Assembly: GCA_947631965.1 (NCBI GenBank)
Contig: CANRNL010000001.1
Location: 62,001 to 126,000, forward strand
Direction of reading: 5' to 3'
Source of the DNA: an uncultured Clostridia bacterium
GTDB taxonomy: Bacteria; Bacillota; Clostridia; Monoglobales; Monoglobaceae
DNA: 64,000 nucleotides
The notes under the pieces are model-generated. The model did not search any database. It saw nothing but the letters and a program-made list of their open reading frames with translations, and had not been told where the DNA came from. Position numbers and translations under genes: made by a program. Positions 35,231 through 45,700 of the stretch are shown in pieces (position 1 is the stretch's first letter; each line of letters begins with the position of its first letter).

Positions 35231-38200
35231 TTATTCGGATTTTGTTTCGTTATATTCAGACTGAGTTATATTTATATATCTGTCGCGGTTTTGCCATCCT
35301 TTTAATATTCTCTCGATTCCGTTGCTGTCAAGCATACTCACATAGCCGTCCGCGTTGACGTCGAGTATTCTGTGGCGATAAACCTTTGAGCCGGTCGCGA
35401 AGCCCGCCACCTTTTCGTTCGCTATGTCCTCGCCGCTCTTGTATCGCTCGCGAATCCTCTTTGCGTCGGTATCCTCGGTCTTTTTGTTAATATTCACATC
35501 ACCGGGCGGATACAGCACTATAAGCGGCTTGCGCGCAACTATGTTTTCTCCGTTGTAATCCTCATAGATATACTCTAACTCATATATGCCGGGTCGTATT
35601 CTGTACTTTTTAAGCTCGCTTATATCGCCGTCGTCGCCAAGCTCCGCGACTTCAACCTTCATATCCGAAAAGTCAGCCGCGTTTCCTGTGCCGACGGGTT
35701 TGAGCGTCCTCAGAGTAACCCTCTTGTGCGACAAACCATTCGCGGTAACGTCCTTGCCCAACGAATTTTTAAGCGTTATGTAGCCCGAATCGTACAGTAC
35801 GCTGTCGTCGTCTTTCAGCACCGTGAACAGTGCGTAGTTATCGGTATCGTAATTCACACCTGTCCACGCCGCCTCGGTATAAGCGTAATCCGCTATCGAG
35901 CCGCTCGGCACATAGTCTGCGGATTTAAATATATATCCGTCGTCGACAAACGCCTGCTGCTTCACGCTCTTATCGCCGCCGTCCGCGAGCGTCTTATCTC
36001 TCATTATCCTTCCGAAAGGCGAGTTACCGTAAGCAAACACCGCTCTGTCGCTTTCCGCTATCTTTCTGTATACGTTTATCTTATATCCTCTTGTTACTTC
36101 GCCCTCGCCGTCTATATCGTTGTAGGTAAAGGACAGCTCGATAACATTCTTCGAGGGTCCGACCTCCAGCGTGAGCGCGCTCGTCTTGTAATAATCGTCG
36201 TCTGTGGGGTCGTTTATTGTACCGCTGACCGCAGGCGACGCGGTTCCGCCCTCGTCATATACCGTGTTCTTAACCGATTTTTCGGAGTTTTTAACCTCGT
36301 CGGCATCTTTAAGCTTAAACCACAAATTCACGGCTTCGGTATCGTTAGGCACGACTACATAATATTCTCTTGTCGCGGGGTCGAACACTATCTCCTGCCA
36401 GCTTTCATCCATAAGCGGAAGCCCGTTGTCCTTGCTCTCGTTTAATTCTTCATTTGCAAGCACATACAGCTCGTCCGCTCTAAGCTTAGCGCCTATCGTT
36501 TCGTCGAATACCGCCGTCAGCGTTATATCCTCCGCCGGCATTTCAAACGTTATATCCTCTGCCGTTATATAATCTCCGCTTACATAGTCGTGATATTTGT
36601 TCTCCAAATATCCCTTGAGTTCTTCGTTGTCGGTTTTCCAGCCGACGAACTTATAGTCCTCGCTTTCTGCCTTTGCAACAGCCTCTACTTCCTTTTCAGC
36701 CTCTTGAGTGTATACGCCGCTTACAGTCTCGGCGGTACCGTAATCGCAGTCCTCGCCGCTCGGCGTTTCTACTTTCATATCTATTTTGTATACCGGCGCC
36801 TCCACCACTTCAAATACCAACGGGTCTATCTTTCCCAGAAGCTTATCGGCGGAGTATATCTCCGCGCTTGCGGTGTATTTTCCGACCGGCAGTCCTATCT
36901 TCGTGCTTATATCTATCTCCGCGCTCTCCAAGCCGTGCAATATGAGAGGCAGAGTCTTTGTTACGATAAACGCCTCGACATTCCCGCCGTCCGACGATGC
37001 GAGCGTCAGCTTTACCGTGATGTTATATATATCTCCTACACCGTTGTTGGTTACTCTAAAGCTCTGTTTCTGCAAGCGGTCGTAATCGTATCCGACCTGC
37101 TGTGTGTTATAGACAAAGCTCGTCGGTCTTATAACCAGTCTTTCGGGATTCGCGTCGTCTGTTTCGCGATACTTTATCCTTACCTTTATTCCGCCGTCGT
37201 TGTTGACCGTGCCGTAATTCGTATATGCCGCACCGTCCAGCAGTACGCCTTCTACGGTAATAACGCTGTCTGTGTCGTCTATCTCCGACCAGGATTCCAC
37301 GGTGAACGCGGACAGTCCGCCCGGCTCGCCGCCGTCATATCCGTCATACGTCGTGCCTACGCGATGCTCCGAAAGCGGCAGCTCCACCGTAGTCGGAAGA
37401 GAAGAACCGCTCTTTACGGGCATTAACGCCGCATAGCTCAAAGAGTAATCAAAAACATATGTGTTTGCGTCATAATATGTATCGCTGTCGGGGGTCGGCG
37501 CAAGATACTTATTTCTTCTCGGATTTGATGTAAACAAGACGGTCGGGGTCTTGACTTTCATCGTGCCGCCCATCATCGACTGTTCTCTGACCGCCGTTAT
37601 CGAAAACTTACCCAGGCGTTCGCCGAGGTTTATCGCTTTCGCCGCGTTTTCCGCAAGCTCTATATCCGCCGACAGCTTTATCGTCGCGGTGTCGCCGCTG
37701 TATGATACCTCGTAGGTTATTCCCGCCGCCGACGTATCTATCAATTCTCCGCTCGGCAGCCTTATCTCAAACTCGGTGTTCTCATCAATATTGGTGCCGT
37801 CTGCGGATTTCACTTTAATTTCCATAACGCCGTCGTCGTCGGTGTGTGCGTTTGCGGTTATCTCAAATAACGGAGACGAGCCGTCCTCAAGAACCACAAT
37901 GTTTCTCTCAACGGTCGGAGCGCTTATACCGCTCACCGTCAGCCACGGGTATGTGCTGCCCAATGACGCCGCGTTTTCCACCATACAGGTTATCGTGTTT
38001 ACCGTCGTACTTGAAGCCTGCGTAAACATCTGCATATAGTCAAGCGCGTCCTGCGACGGTTCACCGCCGTTCAAAGTAAACGTCTTGCCGCTTCCCGTAT
38101 AGCTCGATATATTCTGCGCCGGTATACCTCCGTTTAAAAGCACTCTGTCGAGTATCGGTCTTGCCTTGGTCGGAAGATTGAGGTCAAGAACACTGCTCGG

Positions 38201-39346
38201 AAAGTCGGGCGCGTCTTTTACATATGTAATGCTCTGATTGTCAACATCAAAGCCCAAAAGAGTGACCGGAAGAACATCCACCTGAACAGTCATATTAAAT
38301 TCCTGCTCTCGGAAGTAATACTTATACGAGAACTCATAGGAGCCGCCCTTGGGGCTCCAAAAGCCCGTGTAGCTGCTGTTCTCCCTATCCCAAGTTATTT
38401 TGGCGGGATAGCGGGAACCGTCCGAATAAACGGTTTCCACCACGGTGGCTCTCTCGTTCAAAAAGTCGTATAAATCCTGGTCTGTTCCGCTTTTGTATAA
38501 ATCATATGCCGTAACCGTAAACTTATCGGAATACGGCTCTATCGAAACGAAGTCGGTCGAAATATTCACGCTGTAACCTATCTTTATGTCGTTGTCGAAG
38601 TTTTCGACATAAACACCGTCTTCATTCTGCTCCATATATTTTGCTCGCACGCAGTCGTCCGAATTGCCCGCCTGCGGGCTTCCCTTGCCGTACATCTCCC
38701 AAAACGGAACTATCTCGACAAGAGTTTCCAGCTTTTCCTGAGGCAGCCTTGACAATTCCTCGGGGTTCTTGACCAAAAAACTAATCTGACCAAGGGTCAC
38801 GCCCGTATCGTTGTCGGCGATGATATGGAGCGCTCCGCCGACATCGCCGATATACTCTCCTATTTCCGCCGCCGGAGCAAAGCTCATCGAAAAATATCCG
38901 TTGCTGAAATCGGCGCACGAAAGAGGAAGGTTGCGAATAGCTCCCAGACCGGGTATATATGTATATTGGTCCAATATCGCTCCGTCGGGGAACGCATCGG
39001 TATTCATACGGAAAAACGCCCCGTCTCGGTAAAAGCTGTCGTCGGATTTTCTTGTGCCGTCGGACGAAGTAAGCTCCTTATTATTCGTGAAGTCCGAAAG
39101 CGCGAGGTAATCCGTGTCGTATTTCACGCAAAAGTCAAAGCCCAAAACGTCGATATTTTTAATCGACACGTCAAACAAGCCCTGCACCGTGCTCGACGAG
39201 GAATTTACAACCAAATGAACTCCGTCAATCTGCAAAAGAGCGTTGTCATATTTCAAAACGGATATGTCCGCCGAAAAAACGACTGTTGAAATCAAACAAA
39301 ATATGACAATCGCGCATATTACAGCGTTTTTGCTCAATTTCACCAT
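35231..39346 (-). CDS. Secreted multidomain protein: cohesin-like N-terminus, cadherin-like module, divergent GNSP module, C-terminal dockerin
   Basis: Signal peptide MVKLSKNAVICAIVIFCLISTVVFSA; NIDVLGFDFCVKYDTDYLALSD...GVTLGQISFLVKN (cohesin-like); AVFAYGNSPFGRIMRDKTLADGGD module; dockerin DVNINKKTEDTDAKRIRERY...DVNADGYVSMLDSNGIERIL. Start trimmed from 39490. Confidence 0.85.
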   Translation of the reverse strand: MVKLSKNAVICAIVIFCLISTVVFSADISVLKYDNALLQIDGVHLVVNSSSSTVQGLFDVSIKNIDVLGFDFCVKYDTDYLALSDFTNNKELTSSDGTRKSDDSFYRDGAFFRMNTDAFPDGAILDQYTYIPGLGAIRNLPLSCADFSNGYFSMSFAPAAEIGEYIGDVGGALHIIADNDTGVTLGQISFLVKNPEELSRLPQEKLETLVEIVPFWEMYGKGSPQAGNSDDCVRAKYMEQNEDGVYVENFDNDIKIGYSVNISTDFVSIEPYSDKFTVTAYDLYKSGTDQDLYDFLNERATVVETVYSDGSRYPAKITWDRENSSYTGFWSPKGGSYEFSYKYYFREQEFNMTVQVDVLPVTLLGFDVDNQSITYVKDAPDFPSSVLDLNLPTKARPILDRVLLNGGIPAQNISSYTGSGKTFTLNGGEPSQDALDYMQMFTQASSTTVNTITCMVENAASLGSTYPWLTVSGISAPTVERNIVVLEDGSSPLFEITANAHTDDDGVMEIKVKSADGTNIDENTEFEIRLPSGELIDTSAAGITYEVSYSGDTATIKLSADIELAENAAKAINLGERLGKFSITAVREQSMMGGTMKVKTPTVLFTSNPRRNKYLAPTPDSDTYYDANTYVFDYSLSYAALMPVKSGSSLPTTVELPLSEHRVGTTYDGYDGGEPGGLSAFTVESWSEIDDTDSVITVEGVLLDGAAYTNYGTVNNDGGIKVRIKYRETDDANPERLVIRPTSFVYNTQQVGYDYDRLQKQSFRVTNNGVGDIYNITVKLTLASSDGGNVEAFIVTKTLPLILHGLESAEIDISTKIGLPVGKYTASAEIYSADKLLGKIDPLVFEVVEAPVYKIDMKVETPSGEDCDYGTAETVSGVYTQEAEKEVEAVAKAESEDYKFVGWKTDNEELKGYLENKYHDYVSGDYITAEDITFEMPAEDITLTAVFDETIGAKLRADELYVLANEELNESKDNGLPLMDESWQEIVFDPATREYYVVVPNDTEAVNLWFKLKDADEVKNSEKSVKNTVYDEGGTASPAVSGTINDPTDDDYYKTSALTLEVGPSKNVIELSFTYNDIDGEGEVTRGYKINVYRKIAESDRAVFAYGNSPFGRIMRDKTLADGGDKSVKQQAFVDDGYIFKSADYVPSGSIADYAYTEAAWTGVNYDTDNYALFTVLKDDDSVLYDSGYITLKNSLGKDVTANGLSHKRVTLRTLKPVGTGNAADFSDMKVEVAELGDDGDISELKKYRIRPGIYELEYIYEDYNGENIVARKPLIVLYPPGDVNINKKTEDTDAKRIRERYKSGEDIANEKVAGFATGSKVYRHRILDVNADGYVSMLDSNGIERILKGWQNRDRYINITQSEYNETKSE

Positions 39347-39561
39347 ATCGCTTTTCACACCCTTTCGATTGGATTGTACGATTTGATTGTACTCTCGCCG
39401 AAAAACGAAACCCAACCCCGCCTCCTTGTCGGATGGGGCAGTTTTCGCTTGGTTATAAATTATTTCACGATCGGCTTGCGGCGCTTGCACACCGTATTTT
39501 GTCGCACGGTCGACTTTACATAGGGCGTAATATACGTCTAAAGCACAATACGCCTATTTAG

Positions 39562-39590
39562 ATTATATAACATCTATAATAAATTGTCAA
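39562..39590 (-). promoter_or_regulatory. Consensus sigmaA promoter for the 35231-39346 operon
   Basis: Minus strand TTGACA (39590-39585), 17 bp, TATAAT (39567-39562). Confidence 0.82.
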
Positions 39591-39644
39591 CATTATATAA
39601 TAAATTTACAAAATTTGTTACTTTTTTGTAACATTTTTTAAATA

Positions 39645-39678
39645 AAGAAACAGAGCGGAACTTTCCGCTCTGTTTCTT
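39645..39678 (-). terminator. Intrinsic terminator downstream of giant gene
   Basis: AAGAAACAGAGCGGAA / TTCCGCTCTGTTTCTT near-perfect palindrome, followed on minus strand by TATTTAAAAAATG; lies 25 nt past the stop codon at 39703. Confidence 0.8.
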
Positions 39679-39702
39679 ATTCTGTGAGTTCGGCTACGGA
39701 GC

Positions 39703-42700
39703 CTACTTCTCAACGTAGTGCTTAAGCTCTGCCGTGCGATCCCAAGGATAATTTTGCGCTCCCGTAATATTGTCTATTGTTCGGGTAACGCTCTTATAAC
39801 TGGTTGACATATCGAATGCGTCGGTCCAGCTGAGTATCATTCCGTCTCGGTCAAGGTCGCAGGTTCCTCTGAATACAACTTCACCGTCATAGTGAATCCA
39901 CATCAGTATCCTCTCGCCTCTGCCGTTCTCGTAATAGCCGTAGGACGCGTATCCGTTTTCGTCTATACCGCCGAGAATTATATCGCTTGAATTATAAGCA
40001 ATTCCGTTATAGCTCTTGGTGCTGTTCTTAACCTTTTCGGGCATCACGCCAACCGCCATAAGTCTTCTCTCGGCAAGAATCTTAGCCATACCGTTCTCAC
40101 TCGCATCCTCATCCTCAGCCTCGGGCTCTGCGTCGGTGTTATCCTCTGCCTCATAGCCGTCCGCTTCGAGTTCGGAGTTGTCTGTCTCGTCAGCCTCGAC
40201 CGGCTCTTCCTCAGCTTCCGCTTCGGGTTCTTCTTCAGCTTTCGCTTCGGGTTCAGCCTCAACCTCGTCTTCAACAGCCGCGAGTTCAACCTCCGCCTCG
40301 GTATTTTCGGGCTCGGTTTCAGCTTCGGGTTCAGCCTCAGCTTCCGCCTCGGTTTTGGCGGTATCGCCACTTACCTCGGTATCGGTCTCGTCGCCGCTTG
40401 TCTCGTCGGACTTGTCGGTGTCGGGCTTAGTCTCAGTCTCGTCGCCGCTTGTCTCGTCGGACTTGTCGGTGTCGGGCTTAGTCTCTGCCTCGTCGCCGCT
40501 TGTCTCGTCGTACTTGTCGGTGTCGGGCTTAGTCTCAGTCTCGTCGCCGTTTGTCTCGTCGGACTTGTCGGTGTCGGGCTTGGTTTCTGCCTCGTCGCCG
40601 CTTGTCTCGTCGGACTTGTCGGCGTCATCCGACTCTTCGGGTTCTCCGTCAAGGACTTCCGCATCGCCTTCACTGCTCAGATACTTATCCGGATTATCCA
40701 AAAGCGTAAAGACAATTTCATACGACTCAAGCAAGGTGTTATCCATAAACATCGTCATAACCGAGAAGTCGGTTTCGTCTACCACGCCGTTACTGCTGCC
40801 GTAATCGGTTACGTTTCCGCTTATACAGGTCTTCGGTCCGAAGTCGTACTCCGCTTTCGCGAAGGTCTTGGAGCTCTTTATATTGCATATCTCGGTGTTG
40901 AGATAACCGTCGGTATGAAGGACTACCTTAAACAGTCCTTCCTCCGGAAGCTTGAACTCAAAGTCGGCTCCGAATTTACCGCCTTCGTTGTTGGCTACCT
41001 CCATTACGTTGCTGTTGCTTCCGTCGTGGTTTGCGGGCAGCCATTCGCCGTCGTCTTCATCCCACTTATAAAGCGATACGGTACCACTTGCGTCAAACAT
41101 TGTTTGTCCTTTGCTGCTGTTAAGTATGGCTGTATAAATGGTGCCTTTTACATAGGTCTGAAGTTCGGGTTCTTCAAGCTCGGTGTCTCTCGTTACCGTT
41201 ACATAGTAGCTGCCGCTCCTGTTACCGCCTACGCCGCTGACAATGTCAAAGGTGAACTTGAATTCCTTTTGGTCGAGCGCAAGCTCAAATTCCTTGGTAA
41301 TTTCAAGACCCGACATCGTTCCGCTCTCGCTGTAAACCTGCTCTCCGTCAAGAGATATGTTTACGGTCGGGAGGTACTCATCTGTCTTGAGCTTAAACTC
41401 GATGTTCTGGTCAAGTGCGTCAACGAGGACGTTGTACTCTATCTGCTCCTTACTGAACGTCGGGTCAAGCAGCTCATATTCGTCGTCAGGGTCGGTATCG
41501 GTAACAACCAATCCCACACCTTCGCTGAAGAACGCGGTGTTGGCTCTTACAACCTTTATTACATAGGTGTATGCCGTGTCGTTGTTTTCTCCTACCGTTG
41601 CGAATATATAGGAGATATTGTCCTCGCTCAGCTTGATGTTCCAGTCGATATTGCCTATCTGCTTCGCGGTATCCACTCCGTTGTAGGTGAAGTAGATGTC
41701 GTCCTCCGGATTGAGCGCGGTCGCATCAAGCTTGAGATATTCCGCAGCCTTGGATACGACTACATCATACGGTCCGGGTCCGCTGAACGAGCCTGCGGTC
41801 AGAAGCTCTGCGTCTGCCGCTTTAAGGCTTTCAAGTCTGGACTCTCCGTCCTTGCGAGCCGTGCGGGTAAGCTTAATCTCGTACCTGCCCGTCTTGGTTC
41901 CGCTTGCGACGATTACCTTTACTCTCGTTACCGCGTCGTCCGCTTCAAAGAACTCAGCCGGCAGAGTTACACTAACGGGCATTCCGCTCTGAGCGGTTAT
42001 CTGATTGCCGTCCGCCGTTTCTATAACTATCGTGTCGTCCTCACTCTCCGCCGTTACGGTCAGCGTCACCGTGTTGTCGGTGTAATCCACAACCGCGCTG
42101 TATGCCGTAACTTCGGGTTCAAATTCGGGCGTCATCTCGTACAAGCCGTCTGACGGAGCCGTCTCGTCGGTAAGAACGAGGTCTTGCAGTTTAACGGTCG
42201 CGAGATACTGCTCGCTTCTGGTCACATTCAAGATGTATTCAACGCTTTCGCCGTCAACCTCAAACTTAACCTTAACCGTCCAGCTCGTATCGTCAAGACT
42301 TACATTGAACAAGCGTCCGCTTCCGTTTTCTACGTTTTCGTATTCGCCATCGTCAATGCTCATACTGATTTGCGGGCTCTTCGAGTCGTCGTAGCCGTGA
42401 GATGCGAATACCGTAAATTCTTCAACATCCTTGCCTATCAGAACGTCGTACTCCTTAACAAGCGGGTCGTACTCGCTCTGCATCTCCGCGTTGTAGTCGG
42501 TCCAAATGTTGGAGAGTATCGGCTTGTCGGTGTTGTATACCTTAACCGTGTACTCGTTTACAAGCTCATAGCCCGTATCGGAGAACTTGGTCGCTCTGAA
42601 TACGAACTCTGCGGAAGAACTGTCGGCGGGTATGGTCTGAGCAATGTTGCTCGGCAGACCGCTTACAACCGCGTAATCGTCAAGCTCCTCGTTGAACAGT

Positions 42701-45700
42701 TCGATGTAGGTCTGATTGTCGTTCGGACGAGCGAACAGATATATCGTGCCGCCGTCGTTTATAAGCTCGTACTTGCCGAATACCGTCGGGTCAAATGCGC
42801 TCAGGAAGTTCGCCTGCGCGGTAGAGCTGCTGTTCTGGTCCGCCATTATTCTTGTGATATACGGCTCATAGGTGTCGCTCTCGCCCTTGTAAGCATATAC
42901 CACATAGGACTCAAACGTCGCGTTCGCATCCGCTCCGCTTCTAACCGAAATGTCAAATCTTTCCTTCTCGGTAGACATCGAGAACGTCTCGCCGCTCGGG
43001 TCAATCTCCTTGCCGTTTACCGTAACTATGTTGCCGCCAGACGCATTTACATTCAAGGTCAGGCTGCTCGCATCCTCATCGACGTATATCGTCTGAGCGA
43101 TTGCCGAAGCCTGAATATCGGTACCGTCGAGATGACCCGCTACGCTTTCGTCGGGCGCAGCCTTGAGAACGGTCACGGAGTATCTCTGAATCGTATCGCC
43201 GTTCGTTACCGTGATAATTCTTACCGTCTTGTTGCCGGTGAGAGCTACCGTGCCGGTTCCCGAAACGGTCGCGTATTCGGAAGCCGCCTCCGCGTCTATG
43301 TCAACGCTCTCTGCATCCGCGTCAACATATACATAGTAGTTAAGCTCTCTCGGTGAGAAGTCGGGCATAATGTCATATCCGTCAACCGTGACAGATGCGA
43401 GATCCGCCGAGCTTTCAACCGTGCTCTTGCGGTAAACGCTGAGCGTGTATGCCTTGCGCGGTATCTTGGTGGTGTTGTCGTCGTACAGCTTGAACGTCAC
43501 CATATTGAGCGCGCCGGCTTTGAGTGCCTGAACGTATGTTCCGTTTACAAGGTTGTCGTTTGCCTTCACGATACCGGTGTTCGCCGCCGCGGATATATCT
43601 ATGCTCGCCACATTCTGCGGTACGGTCACATAATAGTTCGTAACTTCTCTTGAGAAGCTCGGTACTACCGTGCCCTTGTTGAGCTGCAGCTGAGTCAGAT
43701 AGTACGGAGTGTCGTCCTTTGCTCTGTAAACATATACGATATATGTCTGCTCGGTCGCTCCGTCCGCCGCCGTAAGCACAACGGTTATCGTGTTCTTTCC
43801 TATTTCGAGGTCGATAAGGTCGGACTCGGTTCCGCTTGCAACAATGAGATTGTTAATCTTTATTTCCGCCGCGCTGTCCGAGGTAGGTCTGAGCCTTATC
43901 TGCTCGGTGTCGTTTTCTACATATACCTCATATACCTTGGTATCGGTGTTAAACGCCGGTGTAAGCTCGTATCCGCTCGGATAGGAAACTTCAAGGTCGT
44001 CGAGGCTCGGAGTTTCAACGCCCGCTCCCGCGCGATTTACTATCAGCGTGTAGTAAGTAACGTTGCCGTGCGAGTTGCTAAGCTGTATTACATATACGTT
44101 GTTGCCGTAAACCACGTCACTGAACTTCTTCTCAACTCCGTTTGCCATCGTTTCGACAATTCCGCTCTGCGGAAGTATCTTGATTGCCACATCGGATGCG
44201 TTGCTCGGGTCGTTCGACTGCGCCCATACCGTTATGCCCGCTACGTCGAAGTCGCTCGGCACGCTTGCGAAGTAGGTATGCGTGTCTGCGTCGAAATCAG
44301 GTATAATCGGGTACTGTACCGCCGCGTCGTCGCGGAGCCTCAACGCCTGCGACAGTGACGGTATCGGCGTTTCGGTCATATTGCGGTGCAGCGTTACGGT
44401 GTACTGAGTACCGCCGGTTTCGCCCTTAGCTTTAACCGTAAAGGTTACGACCTTCGTCTCGCCCTCCGCGATGCTCGTGCTGAAGCTGAATGTTCCGTCA
44501 GCGGCGGGTATGAGCGGTGTGGTCGTTCCGCCCACGGACGCGTCTATGTCTACAAGGTCGGGAGACTTCGGAACGGGGTTCAATGTCACAGTAGATACAT
44601 CATAGTTATACGCCAGGTAGTAATTGTGTATCTGACTGTTAAACAGCGGCGTCATTACACCCTTTTCTTTATCGCTGTACTTGATGTCTATAAGCTCGGT
44701 CGCGTCGCCGCGGGTCTGCCTGTAAACATTCAATACATATACCGTCTTCGTGAAGCTTACGTCGCTCGCGTCGGTCGCGGGAGCGGTTACGGTAATAACT
44801 ACCTTGTTGTCTCCCTCAACCAGCGGAATATCCATAGCGTGATTTTCGCCCGTCTTTATCTGGTCGTAATCGCGCATCTCGCTTCTTACCCAAATCGTGG
44901 CTTTATTGTTCTCCGCGTAGGTGTGGAGGTTGATGCTCTCCACATTCGTGCCCACCGTCAGCTTAAACGCTCTGGTAGAGGTCTGAGTTATCGCGGATGT
45001 GTAGTTGTCCACCGTGAGCGAGTTGAGCCTTGAGCTTTCGCTGTTGGCTATCTCTCTGTTGATTATTACAGAGTAGTAGTACTCCGCCTTCTTCATATTG
45101 GAGGTTTCTACGCTTACCTTAATGATGTATACGTTGTCGCCCTCGGTGAGGTTGAGCTGCTGCGGGTCGCCGCTTAACGGATGCGTTTCCGCTCCGCCGT
45201 TGCTCATATCGTACATCGTAAGTGTGATGTTCGCACCCATCGAGGTGTTCGGCACGATGGTAAGATACTCATACGCTTCCACGTTGGATACGTTTGCGTA
45301 GTAGTTGTAGTCAGTCTCCGCCGATGAGAACGGAGCCATCGTCAGTTCGTGATTTGCCAAGCTTATGCTCGACAGATAGTTGAACTTCGGATTTGTGTTT
45401 ATCTGCTCGTTCTTGTAGAGTATTATCTTATACTCTCTCATTCTGGTTCCGTTGTCGTTGGACAGAACAGTGAATATTACTTCGGTCGTCGACCTCGAAT
45501 CAAGGTCGCGGTCAACCGCAGGATGGTCTGCGGAGTTGCCTATCGTAACCACGTTCTTCTCAACAGGACCGCTCTCGTCAACAATCGTGCCGTCCTCCGT
45601 GGTGTACTTAACCGTGCTGGTAACCTTATAGTCATCATCAAACGCATCGGATACGAACGCCTCTATGCTTATCGGATGCTCGCTCTCTATCAGCGCACCC

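Noticed and set aside
39347-39490. N-terminal extension MQAPQADREIIYNQ... of the 1419-aa ORF
   Set aside because: Not signal-peptide-like and lies in the predicted 5' leader; ATG 39346 begins a good signal peptide, although the RBS there is weak.
40391-40627. Regular ~51-bp repeats as a possible CRISPR array
   Set aside because: Units are contiguous without unique spacers, keep the reading frame and encode a peptide repeat; no cas genes nearby.
40178-40804. Serine-rich plus-strand ORF resembling a surface linker
   Set aside because: It is the reverse complement of the acidic DKSDETSGDE repeat; the minus frame is part of the continuous giant ORF.
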